Shown piece by piece: positions 1 through 6,038 of a DNA stretch of 16,682 nt (the stretch's first letter is position 1; each line of letters opens with the position of its first letter). The position numbers were made by a program, and so were the translations under genes. A model generated the notes under the pieces. It was not told the origin of the DNA and did not search any database. It worked only from the letters and a program-made list of their open reading frames with translations. This DNA comes from Clostridiales bacterium (lineage in GTDB: Bacteria; Bacillota; Clostridia; Oscillospirales; Oscillospiraceae). Location of the stretch: positions 1 through 16,682 of the forward strand of contig JAQXNP010000124.1 in assembly GCA_029098065.1 (NCBI GenBank), in the 5' to 3' direction.

Positions 1-61
1 CCAGTTCCAGACGCGGGGTGCCGCCGATCAGCTGATCGGCGGAAGTGTAGATACGGCTCAT
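1..61 (-). CDS. cysK: Cysteine synthase A (O-acetylserine sulfhydrylase), N-terminal fragment
   Basis: Only the first 20 codons are inside the window; the gene runs off the left edge. The visible N-terminus, MSRIYTSADQLIGGTPRLEL, matches the very conserved start of CysK (S-x-I-Y-x-S-A-D-Q-L-I-G-x-T-P-x-L-E-L). By family knowledge CysK is a PLP enzyme that condenses O-acetylserine with sulfide to give cysteine in the cytoplasm. The ATG at 59-61 is preceded by GGGAGG with an 8-nt spacer. The gene is divergent from an Rrf2-family regulator and shares its intergenic region. This matters because B. subtilis CysK is also the partner of the Rrf2 repressor CymR. The PLP lysine and the rest of the fold cannot be seen. 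Confidence 0.85.
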   Translation of the reverse strand, partial: MSRIYTSADQLIGGTPRLEL

Positions 62-111
62 AAAAATAACCTCCCAAATTAATTGTTTGAATGCGCCATC
101 CCGGCGTTGAA

Positions 112-140
112 TTGATATGATGGAAAACGGGGAAGGTCAA
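112..140 (-). promoter_or_regulatory. Putative sigma-A promoter of cysK
   Basis: On the minus strand a TTGACC -35 (135-140) and a TATCAA -10 (112-117) are separated by 17 bp. Transcription would start near 105, giving a leader of about 45 nt before the cysK ATG. The -10 is only a 4/6 match, so the call is moderate. Confidence 0.5.
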
Positions 141-176
141 CATCGCTTTTCATGAAAGTACGTATCCATTTTATTA

Positions 177-200
177 CCAACCTTTCGAATAGGTATATGG
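177..200 (+). promoter_or_regulatory. Candidate operator shared with the mnmA upstream region
   Basis: Read toward the regulator gene, this stretch has CCAA, five variable bases, then CGAATAGG (186-193), followed by a TATATGG tail. A closely similar element, CCAA...CGAATAGG, lies at 3840-3864 reading toward mnmA; 15 of 24 aligned positions are identical. The GGTATATGG at 192-200 is also the exact reverse complement of CCATATACC at 262-270, which lies in the regulator's own promoter. It sits upstream of both divergent promoters. Binding by the adjacent Rrf2 protein is inference. Confidence 0.45.
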
Positions 201-253
201 GAATTATGGACCATATGTTGTGATTTGTCAAGAGGAAAAATAGAAAATTTTTG

Positions 254-282
254 TTGAACTACCATATACCCTGAGGTATAAT
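254..282 (+). promoter_or_regulatory. Promoter of the Rrf2 regulator gene
   Basis: A TTGAAC -35 (254-259) and a perfect TATAAT -10 (277-282) are separated by 17 bp. The predicted start is near 289, about 20 nt upstream of the ATG. A perfect palindrome overlaps the spacer and the -10. Confidence 0.75.
265..280. promoter_or_regulatory. Palindromic candidate operator (autoregulation)
   Basis: TATACC-CTGA-GGTATA is a perfect inverted repeat with 6-bp arms and a 4-bp centre. It lies between the -35 and the -10 and overlaps the first four bases of the -10. A protein bound here would block RNA polymerase, so negative autoregulation by the downstream Rrf2 protein is the simplest reading. No binding evidence is available from sequence alone. 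Confidence 0.55.
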
Positions 283-309
283 AGGTTACAGGAAACGAGG
301 TGAACGGAG

Positions 310-741
310 ATGCTGATCTCCACCAAAGGGCGGTATGCTCTGCGGGTATTGATCGATATGGCGGAACATCAGGCGGAAGGCTATGTCCCCCTGAAGGAGA
401 TCGCCCAGCGCCAGGGGATCTCGGAAAAATATCTGGAGAGCATTGTAAAGACCCTGGTGCAGAACGGAATCCTGGAAGGGCTTCGGGGAAAAGGCGGCGG
501 CTACCGGCTGAAATCCCCTCCGGACCAGCTGACGGTGGACCGTGTTCTGCGTCTGACAGAGGGCTCTCTCTCCCCGGTGGCCTGTCTGGAGTCAGGTGCC
601 GCGCCCTGTGCCCGGGCGGCGGTGTGCAGGACCCTGTCCATGTGGCAGGGCCTGGACCGGGTCATCAGAGAATACTTGAACGGCTATACCATCGCGGATC
701 TGACACGGGTGGACGTACCGGGAAACGACTATGTGATCTGA
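310..741 (+). CDS. Rrf2 family transcriptional regulator, IscR/CymR-like
   Basis: This is a 143-residue Rrf2 protein, the usual family length. The N-terminal winged helix begins MLISTKGRYALRVLIDMA and includes EIAQRQGISEKYLESIV (about 30-46), with a wing at GLRGKGGGYRL (58-67). Three cysteines at 92, 100 and 106 (C-x7-C-x5-C) match the Fe-S cluster cysteines of IscR (92, 98, 104 in E. coli). The position of E. coli His107, the fourth cluster ligand, is Leu109 here. CymR-type Rrf2 repressors are not known as Fe-S proteins, so the cysteines favour an IscR-like sensor. The setting (divergent from cysK, convergent with desulfurase/tcdA/mnmA) instead resembles the B. subtilis cymR neighbourhood. 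The start is supported by GAGGTG 7 nt upstream. Specific target genes are inferred. Confidence 0.85.
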   Translation: MLISTKGRYALRVLIDMAEHQAEGYVPLKEIAQRQGISEKYLESIVKTLVQNGILEGLRGKGGGYRLKSPPDQLTVDRVLRLTEGSLSPVACLESGAAPCARAAVCRTLSMWQGLDRVIREYLNGYTIADLTRVDVPGNDYVI

Positions 742-753
742 ATCGGGAACGGA

Positions 754-795
754 AAAACCGGCAGAGGCTCCCAACTGGGAGCCTCTGCCGGTTTT
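754..795. terminator. Bidirectional intrinsic terminator between convergent genes
   Basis: A perfect 19-bp stem (arms 754-772 and 777-795) closes on an AACT tetraloop. The arms begin with AAAA and end with TTTT, so each strand presents a U-tract after the hairpin (TTTTT on the minus strand). It lies 12 bp after the regulator stop codon and 20 bp past the desulfurase stop, and so serves both converging units. Confidence 0.9.
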
Positions 796-815
796 CAATC
801 CGCCTTCGGCGGCAT

Positions 816-1937
816 CTATGGGAGCAGGGCGCGGCAGCAGTCGTCGAAGGCCCGCAGAAAACCTGCGAGTTCCTCTTCGGAGGTCAGGTGGCTGAGGCTG
901 ATCCGCCAGGAGGAGAGGGCGTTTCTCCGGTCTCCGCTGACGGCGAGGACTGCCGGGGAGGGCGCTCCGTCTGAGGAGCAGGCCGACCGGACGGAGACAC
1001 AGACATCCCGCTGGCCCAGCGCCCGCTGGAACACGGTGCCCTTGACGCCCCGGACGCTCAGATTCAGAATATGGGGCACGGCGCCGGCCGGACTGTTGAT
1101 CCGCACTTGAGGATACCGAAGGAGGGCTTCCCTGAGCCGGCGGTTCAGCGCCCCGACATGCCGGACCCGGTCCTGCTGATTCGTCAGGGCCAGTTCCAGG
1201 GCCTTTTCCGCCGAGACCGCCAGGGCCAGGGCGGGAGTCCCGCTCCGATAGGGCGTGACGCTGGCTCCGCCGTGGATTTGGGGTTCCAGAGCCACGCCCC
1301 GGCGTTTGATCAGAAGTCCGCTGCCGTTGAGGCCGTAGAACTTATGGGGGGACAGGCTCATGGTATCCACTCCGTCCATCACCAGCGGGACTTTTCCTGC
1401 TGCCTGGGTGGCGTCCACGTGAAGGCGGCAGCTGGGATAGTCCCGCAGAAGCTCCGCGATCTGCCGGATGGGCTGCACGGCGCCCAGCTCGCTGTCCACC
1501 GCGCACACGGAAACCAGAAGGGTGTCCTCCCGCAGGAGAGCCCGCAGCTGATCCAGATCTGCGGTTCCCTCCGGCGTGATGCCCACCAGGTCCACCTGGA
1601 ACCCCTGGCGCTGAAGGGCGGCCAGAGCCCCCTTCACCGAGGCGTGCTCCAGCGCCGTGGAAATGATATGTCCGCCGGGCCGGCCGGCGGCCTGGACGAT
1701 CCCCTTGACGGCCAGGTTGTTGGATTCGCTGGCTCCGGAGGTATAGATGATCTCCCCGGGTCTCACCCCCAGCATCCAGGCAATGGATCCGGTGGCACGG
1801 GCCAGCTCCGCCCGGGCGGCCTGCCCGGCGGGATGAGCGGAGTTGGGATTGCCGGGATAGGCCCGCTCTGTTTCGCAGAAGGCGGCCAGTACGGCGGGAT
1901 CCGCCGGAGTGTTGGCGGAATAATCCAGATAGATCAC
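816..1937 (-). CDS. Cysteine desulfurase (class V aminotransferase fold, YrvO/NifS-like)
   Basis: This 373-residue PLP enzyme would remove sulfur from cysteine as an enzyme-bound persulfide for transfer to acceptors. The N-terminus MIYLDYSANTP is the family hallmark. TSGASESNNLA (67-77) is the PLP phosphate region, His98 lies in LEHAS, and Lys199 in SLSPHKFYG is the expected Schiff-base lysine. Cys320 in RSACSSDG is the expected persulfide cysteine. The GTG start (1935-1937) is chosen because it gives the canonical N-terminus, overlaps the tcdA stop as GTGA, and has GGGAG 7 nt upstream; a longer frame to 2048 adds 37 Arg/Pro-rich residues of no family resemblance. One oddity is that the usual HVNNEIG-type motif reads AVDSELG (146-152). 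The partners are probably MnmA and TcdA, as for B. subtilis YrvO-MnmA. Confidence 0.88.
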   Translation of the reverse strand: MIYLDYSANTPADPAVLAAFCETERAYPGNPNSAHPAGQAARAELARATGSIAWMLGVRPGEIIYTSGASESNNLAVKGIVQAAGRPGGHIISTALEHASVKGALAALQRQGFQVDLVGITPEGTADLDQLRALLREDTLLVSVCAVDSELGAVQPIRQIAELLRDYPSCRLHVDATQAAGKVPLVMDGVDTMSLSPHKFYGLNGSGLLIKRRGVALEPQIHGGASVTPYRSGTPALALAVSAEKALELALTNQQDRVRHVGALNRRLREALLRYPQVRINSPAGAVPHILNLSVRGVKGTVFQRALGQRDVCVSVRSACSSDGAPSPAVLAVSGDRRNALSSWRISLSHLTSEEELAGFLRAFDDCCRALLP

Positions 1938-2701
1938 GGCCGGTCTCCCAGCCCCGAGAGGTCCTTTACCACCTCTCCGGCGAGGATGAGTCCCGCCGCG
2001 GCGGGGACAAAGGCGTTGCTTCCGGGAACCTGCCGGCGCTGGGTGCATTTCCGGGCGGTCCCGGGGGGGCAGATGCAGTGGGTGCGGCAGCTGGACGCCA
2101 TGTCCTCCTCAGGGGTCATGGGGGGTTCCTGAGAGTAGACCACCTTCAGCTTTTTGATTCCCCGTTTTTTCAGTTCACGGCGCATGATCCGGGCCAGGGG
2201 ACACATGGAGGTCTCATAGATGTCCGCCACCCGGAAAGCGGTGGGATCCATTTTATTTCCCGTTCCCATGCAGCTGATGATGGGAACGCCGGCCTTTTCC
2301 GCCTGCACGGCCAGTTCCAGCTTGCCGGTGACGGTGTCAATGGCATCCACCACATAGTCGTACCGGGTAAAGTCAAACTGCTCCGCCGTCTGAGGCGTGT
2401 AGAAGGTCTGATAGGTGTGGACGACGGCGCCGGGGTTGATATCCAGAATGCGCCGCCGGGCCACATCCACCTTGTACTGCCCCACGGTGCTGTGGACGGC
2501 GAGAATCTGGCGGTTCAGATTGGTCAGGCACACCCGGTCGTCATCGATCAGATCCAACGTCCCGATGCCGCTGCGGGCCAGCGCCTCCACGGTGTATCCG
2601 CCCACGCCGCCAATTCCGAATACGGCCACCCGGGCCTGAAAAAGCCGCTCCATTCCCCCCGCGCCGAAAAGAAGCTGCGCTCTTGAAAACTGATTTAACA
2701 T
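1934..2701 (-). CDS. tcdA: tRNA threonylcarbamoyladenosine dehydratase
   Basis: This 255-residue protein belongs to the ThiF/MoeB/E1-like family. TcdA uses ATP to dehydrate t6A at position 37 of tRNA into the cyclic form ct6A. The nucleotide-binding loop GIGGVGGY is at 29-36, followed by IDDD (52-55) and NLNRQ (61-65). Further features are DAIDTVTGK (119-127), YSQEPP (189-194), a cysteine-rich segment C205/C209/C211 with CPPGT, and C219 before QRRQVPGS, then AAAGLILAGEVVKDL. All of these fit YgdL/CsdL/TcdA rather than ThiF or MoeB, which sit with different neighbours. The gene starts 13 bp after mnmA and overlaps the desulfurase start by 4 bp. E. coli tcdA (csdL) is also next to a cysteine desulfurase gene, csdA. 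Confidence 0.92.
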   Translation of the reverse strand: MLNQFSRAQLLFGAGGMERLFQARVAVFGIGGVGGYTVEALARSGIGTLDLIDDDRVCLTNLNRQILAVHSTVGQYKVDVARRRILDINPGAVVHTYQTFYTPQTAEQFDFTRYDYVVDAIDTVTGKLELAVQAEKAGVPIISCMGTGNKMDPTAFRVADIYETSMCPLARIMRRELKKRGIKKLKVVYSQEPPMTPEEDMASSCRTHCICPPGTARKCTQRRQVPGSNAFVPAAAGLILAGEVVKDLSGLGDRP

Positions 2702-2714
2702 AATCTCCCGCCCC

Positions 2715-3818
2715 TCAATTTTCCGCCGGTATGTGGGTGATCGTTCCGCCGCCCACCACAGTGTCTCCGTCGTAGAGGACCACCGCCTGCCCCGCGGTTA
2801 CGGCCCGCTGGGGCCGGTCAAATTCCAGCCGGACCCGGTCCGGCCCCTCCGGATAGGCGGTGGCCCACTCCTCCGCCTGGCGGTAGCGGGTCTTGGCCCT
2901 GACCCGCAGGGGCCCCTCCAGCCGGGGAATCGAAATCCAGTTGAGCTCCTCCGCCAGCAGAGTGCCGGAATAGAGCGCCTCCTCCGGTCCCACGGTGACG
3001 GTGTTGGCCGCCATATTCTTTCCGCAGACGTACACCGGCCGGCCCATGGAGAGGCCCAGCCCTTTGCGCTGGCCCAGGGTATAGCCCACCGCGCCCCGGT
3101 GGCGGCCCACCACGGCCCCGGTCTGATCCAGAAAGTCTCCCGCCGGATACCGTCTTCCGGTATACTGCTCCATAAATGTGACATAGTCGCCGTCCGGCAC
3201 AAAGCAGATGTCCTGGCTGTCGTGCTTGCGGGCGTTGCAGAATCCCAGACGCTCCGCAGTCTCCCGCACCTCCGCTTTGGTCATGTCTCCTAGGGGAAAG
3301 CGGATGCGGGCCAGCTGTTCCTGGGTCAGCATGGCGAGGACGTAGCTCTGGTCCTTGCTTCCGTCCCGGGCCTTTTTCAGCAGATACCGGCCGGAGGAGC
3401 TGTCGTATTCGATCCGGGCGTAGTGTCCGGTGACCACATAGTCCAGCCCCCGCGCCTGCGCGGCGCGGAGAAGGCGGTCAAACTTCATGTACCGGTTGCA
3501 GTCAATACAGGGATTGGGAGTCCCCCCGGCCTCATAAACACGGATAAATTTGTCGATGACGCAGTGGCGGAACTCATCGGTGAAGTCCAGGACCTCATAG
3601 GGGATATCCAGCTGAAAGGCCACCTCGCTGGCGTCGTCGATATCCCGCTGGGAGCAGCAGGTGTGGAATTGGCTGAGCCCCAGATCCTCGTTCCGGTAGA
3701 GACGCATCGTGGTCCCAACGCAGCGAAAGCCCGCCCGCAGCGTCAGCCAGGCGGCCACCGAGCTGTCCACCCCGCCGCTCATGGCGATCAGCGCGCCCGC
3801 AGTCTGAACCTCCGGCAT
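2715..3818 (-). CDS. mnmA: tRNA-specific 2-thiouridylase MnmA
   Basis: This 367-residue enzyme adenylates U34 of tRNAs for Lys, Glu and Gln and inserts sulfur to give s2U34. The PP-loop SGGVDSS is at 14-20. The catalytic pair is Cys104 (in NPCIDCN) and Cys205 (in SQDICF), matching Cys102/Cys199 of the E. coli enzyme. HTCCSQRDIDDA (52-63) is the Firmicute-type variant of the segment after the ATP loop. GHYARIEYD, KDQSYVL and GYTLGQRKGLG mark the tRNA-binding and central domains, and a C-terminal beta-barrel completes the protein. The ATG has AAAGGAGGA about 7 nt upstream. It is the first gene of mnmA-tcdA-desulfurase, which provides both the thiolase and a likely sulfur donor. No confident promoter was found directly upstream, only a palindromic candidate operator. 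Confidence 0.96.
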   Translation of the reverse strand: MPEVQTAGALIAMSGGVDSSVAAWLTLRAGFRCVGTTMRLYRNEDLGLSQFHTCCSQRDIDDASEVAFQLDIPYEVLDFTDEFRHCVIDKFIRVYEAGGTPNPCIDCNRYMKFDRLLRAAQARGLDYVVTGHYARIEYDSSSGRYLLKKARDGSKDQSYVLAMLTQEQLARIRFPLGDMTKAEVRETAERLGFCNARKHDSQDICFVPDGDYVTFMEQYTGRRYPAGDFLDQTGAVVGRHRGAVGYTLGQRKGLGLSMGRPVYVCGKNMAANTVTVGPEEALYSGTLLAEELNWISIPRLEGPLRVRAKTRYRQAEEWATAYPEGPDRVRLEFDRPQRAVTAGQAVVLYDGDTVVGGGTITHIPAEN

Positions 3819-3839
3819 GGCTTGTCCTCCTTTCGGTAC

Positions 3840-3864
3840 GGCTATTTCCTATTCGGGAAATTGG
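3840..3864 (-). promoter_or_regulatory. Candidate operator upstream of mnmA-tcdA-desulfurase
   Basis: Within this element ATTTCC (3844-3849) and GGAAAT (3856-3861) form a perfect inverted repeat around TATTCG. Read toward mnmA it begins CCAA and contains CGAATAGG, like the element at 177-200 between cysK and the regulator. It lies about 20-45 bp upstream of the mnmA ATG. A/TTCC...GGAA/T palindromes are reminiscent of CymR-type sites, but the assignment to the local Rrf2 regulator is inference. Confidence 0.45.
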
Positions 3865-3913
3865 TTTTTGAATCATGGTAACGCCTCCCGGAGGCTTTGT
3901 CAACCGGAAAAGC

Positions 3914-3947
3914 GGGGCGCCCCGGTCATTCCCTCCCGGGGCGCCCC
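3914..3947 (-). terminator. Putative terminator of the DEAD-box helicase gene
   Basis: GGGGCGCCCCGG (3914-3925) and CCGGGGCGCCCC (3936-3947) form a perfect 12-bp GC stem with a 10-nt loop. On the minus strand it is followed by GCTTTTCC, a short T-run only. It begins 34 bp after the helicase stop. The weak U-tract means termination may be partial, so some read-through into mnmA is possible. Confidence 0.55.
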
Positions 3948-3980
3948 CTCTCCCCCGCTTCCGCGGCGGCGTTTTTCCGC

Positions 3981-5831
3981 TCAATCCTCATCGGGATTGA
4001 AATAGTAGGGTTTCATCAGGCTGCCCTGCTGCTCGGTGGAATCCTTCTGGCTGCCCAGCCGGAGAACCACCTCCATGGGGCCGCCCCGGCGTTTCCGGTT
4101 CCGTTTGGGCCTGTCCGCCTGGGGCCTGGACGGCTGACGCTCCTGGACCTGGGCTTTTGGCGCCCGTTTCTGGGCCTCGGGAACCGCCGGGGAAACGCTC
4201 TGCGGATTGGGCTTCTTCTTTTTCCGGCCGCTCTGCTTGGCCGGGGGCTCCTGAGCTTTGGCCGGTTTCCGGGGGGCCAGGAGCCGGGCGGTGGCGTCCA
4301 TGACCACGTCGCCCGCCAGGGGGTCCCGGTAGTATTCTGTCTGCTTCTGGGCCCTCCGCTCCTCCTCGCTCCAGTGGGGCTCCATGGCGGTGAGGGCCTC
4401 TTCCAGCGTGCGGCTGGGCCTGTAGCCCGCGGCCTTCCGTTTGCCGGAGGCCGGGGACTGGGCGGGCTTTTCCTGTTTCGCCGGGACCGCCGCCGCCTTT
4501 TTCTGGCGCTTGGAAACGGGCGTCTCTTTCTTCTGGGCTTCGGAGGCGGCCGCCTTTTCGGTTTGGGGAGCGGCGGCCGGTTTCCCGGCGGCCTTTTTTG
4601 CCTCGTCCCGGATTTTTTTCCGTTCCCGGGCGGCCTGACGGGCCTCGGCGTCATCGGCGTTGACAATCCGGCCGCGCTGATCCCGCTTGGGGGCCTCAAA
4701 GACCTCCATGGGCCAGGGGTGCCCATCCACCACGGGAATGGGCTTTTTCAGCAGCTTCTCGATGGGGGCCAGCAGCTCCTTCTCCCCGAACTCGCAGAAG
4801 GAGACGGCGGTGCCGCCGTGTCCCGCCCGGCCCGTCCGGCCGATGCGGTGGACGTAGGTCTCGGGCACGTCGGGAAGATTGTAATTGAACACATGGGACA
4901 GTTCCTCGATGTCGATGCCCCGGGCGGCGATGTCGGTGGCCACCAGAACTTTGACCCGGCCCGCCTTGAAGTCGGCCAGAGCCTGCTGCCGGGCGGTCTG
5001 GCTCTTATTGCCGTGGATGGCCGCCGAGGAGATGCCCGATTTTTGAAGATCGCCGGCCACCTTGTTGGCCCCGTGCTTGGTGCGGGTGAAGACCAGGGCG
5101 TTTTTCACCTCGGGCCGCTGAATCAGGGAGGCCAGGAGTTTGGATTTGTTTCCCCGGTCCACGTAATAGAGCTTCTGGTCGATGACCTCCACCGGGGAGG
5201 ACACCGGATCCACCGCCACTTTGACGGGGTCCGTCAGCAGGGAGTCCACCAGCCCCTGGACCTCCGGAGGCATGGTGGCGGAGAAGAACAGGGTCTGCTT
5301 CTTCCTGGGCAGCCAGGTGAGGATCTTCTTCACGTCGTGGATGAAGCCCATGTCCAGCATCCGGTCGGCCTCGTCCAGCACGAAGATCTCCAGCTTCTCC
5401 ACGTGGATATATCCCTGGTTGTGAAGGTCCTCCAGCCGGCCGGGGGTGGCCACCAGAATGTCCACGCCCTCCTTCAGTTTGTCCACCTGGGGCTGCTGCC
5501 CCACCCCGCCGAAGATCACGGCGGAACGGAGGGGGAGATTTTTGCCGTAGGCTTCAAAGCTCTCCTGGATCTGAAGGGCCAGTTCCCGGGTGGGCGTGAG
5601 GATCAGGGCCCGGATGGGACGCCCTCTGACCGGGCGGGCGTCCAGCCGCTGGAGAATGGGGGCGGCGAAGGCGCAGGTCTTGCCGGTGCCCGTCTGGGCG
5701 CAGCCCAGCACATCCCGGCCCGCCAGGGCGGGAGGGATGGCTTTCTCCTGAATGGGAGAGGGCTTCTCATAATCCAGGTCGGCCAGAGCGGAAAGGATCG
5801 GGGCGCACAGCCCCAGCGCGTCAAAAGTCAT
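3981..5831 (-). CDS. DEAD-box ATP-dependent RNA helicase with long basic C-terminal tail
   Basis: This 616-residue protein unwinds or remodels RNA using ATP. The RecA-like core spans about 1-370: Q-motif region (KPSPIQ, 23-28), Walker A AQTGTGKT (45-52), PTREL (80-84), TPGR (129-132), DEAD (153-156), SAT (184-186), ATDIAARGID (298-307) and HRIGRTGR (328-335). From about 385 to 616 the protein is Lys/Arg/Pro/Ala-rich and probably disordered, typical of RNA-binding tails in CshA/RhlE-type helicases. The start at 5831 is preferred because MTFDALGL begins the family alignment and AAGGA lies upstream; the frame stays open to 5975 but encodes only Arg-rich leader sequence. It has its own promoter and a leader of about 170 nt. 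A specific role (ribosome assembly, mRNA decay, cold adaptation) cannot be decided. Confidence 0.93.
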   Translation of the reverse strand: MTFDALGLCAPILSALADLDYEKPSPIQEKAIPPALAGRDVLGCAQTGTGKTCAFAAPILQRLDARPVRGRPIRALILTPTRELALQIQESFEAYGKNLPLRSAVIFGGVGQQPQVDKLKEGVDILVATPGRLEDLHNQGYIHVEKLEIFVLDEADRMLDMGFIHDVKKILTWLPRKKQTLFFSATMPPEVQGLVDSLLTDPVKVAVDPVSSPVEVIDQKLYYVDRGNKSKLLASLIQRPEVKNALVFTRTKHGANKVAGDLQKSGISSAAIHGNKSQTARQQALADFKAGRVKVLVATDIAARGIDIEELSHVFNYNLPDVPETYVHRIGRTGRAGHGGTAVSFCEFGEKELLAPIEKLLKKPIPVVDGHPWPMEVFEAPKRDQRGRIVNADDAEARQAARERKKIRDEAKKAAGKPAAAPQTEKAAASEAQKKETPVSKRQKKAAAVPAKQEKPAQSPASGKRKAAGYRPSRTLEEALTAMEPHWSEEERRAQKQTEYYRDPLAGDVVMDATARLLAPRKPAKAQEPPAKQSGRKKKKPNPQSVSPAVPEAQKRAPKAQVQERQPSRPQADRPKRNRKRRGGPMEVVLRLGSQKDSTEQQGSLMKPYYFNPDED

Positions 5832-5972
5832 ACTGGTGTTCCTTTTTTCAAAACGTCCCGCGCACAGCAAAGCACGGGCGTACCAGCGTGGGTACGTCCG
5901 GAGGCGGGAGAGCGGAAAGGTATAGCGGCGCGCGTGCGCCGGGCCCGTCTCCTTCCGCTGGAGGGGCGCAGA

Positions 5973-5992
5973 CACGGCGCCTGTGCGCCGTG
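5973..5992 (-). other. Hairpin in the DEAD-box helicase 5' leader
   Basis: CACGGCGC-CTGT-GCGCCGTG is a perfect 8-bp stem with a 4-nt loop, about 15 nt into the predicted transcript. There is no T-run after it, so it is not a simple terminator. The rest of the leader (5832-5972) is also very GC-rich and contains a smaller inverted repeat, GTACC...GGTAC, at 5880-5895. A regulatory role is speculative. Confidence 0.4.
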
Positions 5993-6010
5993 AGACTATC
6001 GTATAATATT

Positions 6011-6038
6011 AGTATAACAGATTTTGGGAAAATTACAA
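6011..6038 (-). promoter_or_regulatory. Putative promoter of the DEAD-box helicase gene
   Basis: On the minus strand TTGTAA (6033-6038) and TATACT (6011-6016) are separated by 16 bp. The -35 overlaps the stop codon of the upstream AroK-like gene. The predicted start near 6004 leaves a leader of about 170 nt. Confidence 0.6.

Noticed and set aside
300..974. 224-codon plus-strand frame overlapping the Rrf2 gene
   Set aside because: It runs through the 19-bp-stem terminator and into the antisense of the desulfurase; the Rrf2 frame has a strong family match and a better ribosome binding site.
3865..3881. A sigma-A promoter for mnmA
   Set aside because: TTACCA and TTCAAA -35 candidates on the minus strand have no acceptable -10 at 16-19 bp spacing; mnmA may depend on read-through or a non-consensus promoter.
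3882..3894. GCCTCCCGGAGGC inverted repeat upstream of mnmA as a terminator
   Set aside because: The true loop would be too small or the stem too short, and the following TTTGT is on the plus strand where no gene ends.
3897..5993. 698-codon plus-strand frame opposite the DEAD-box helicase
   Set aside because: It is Gly/Leu/Pro-rich low-complexity sequence with no family match and no ribosome binding site, running through a terminator and a leader. It is a shadow of the helicase.
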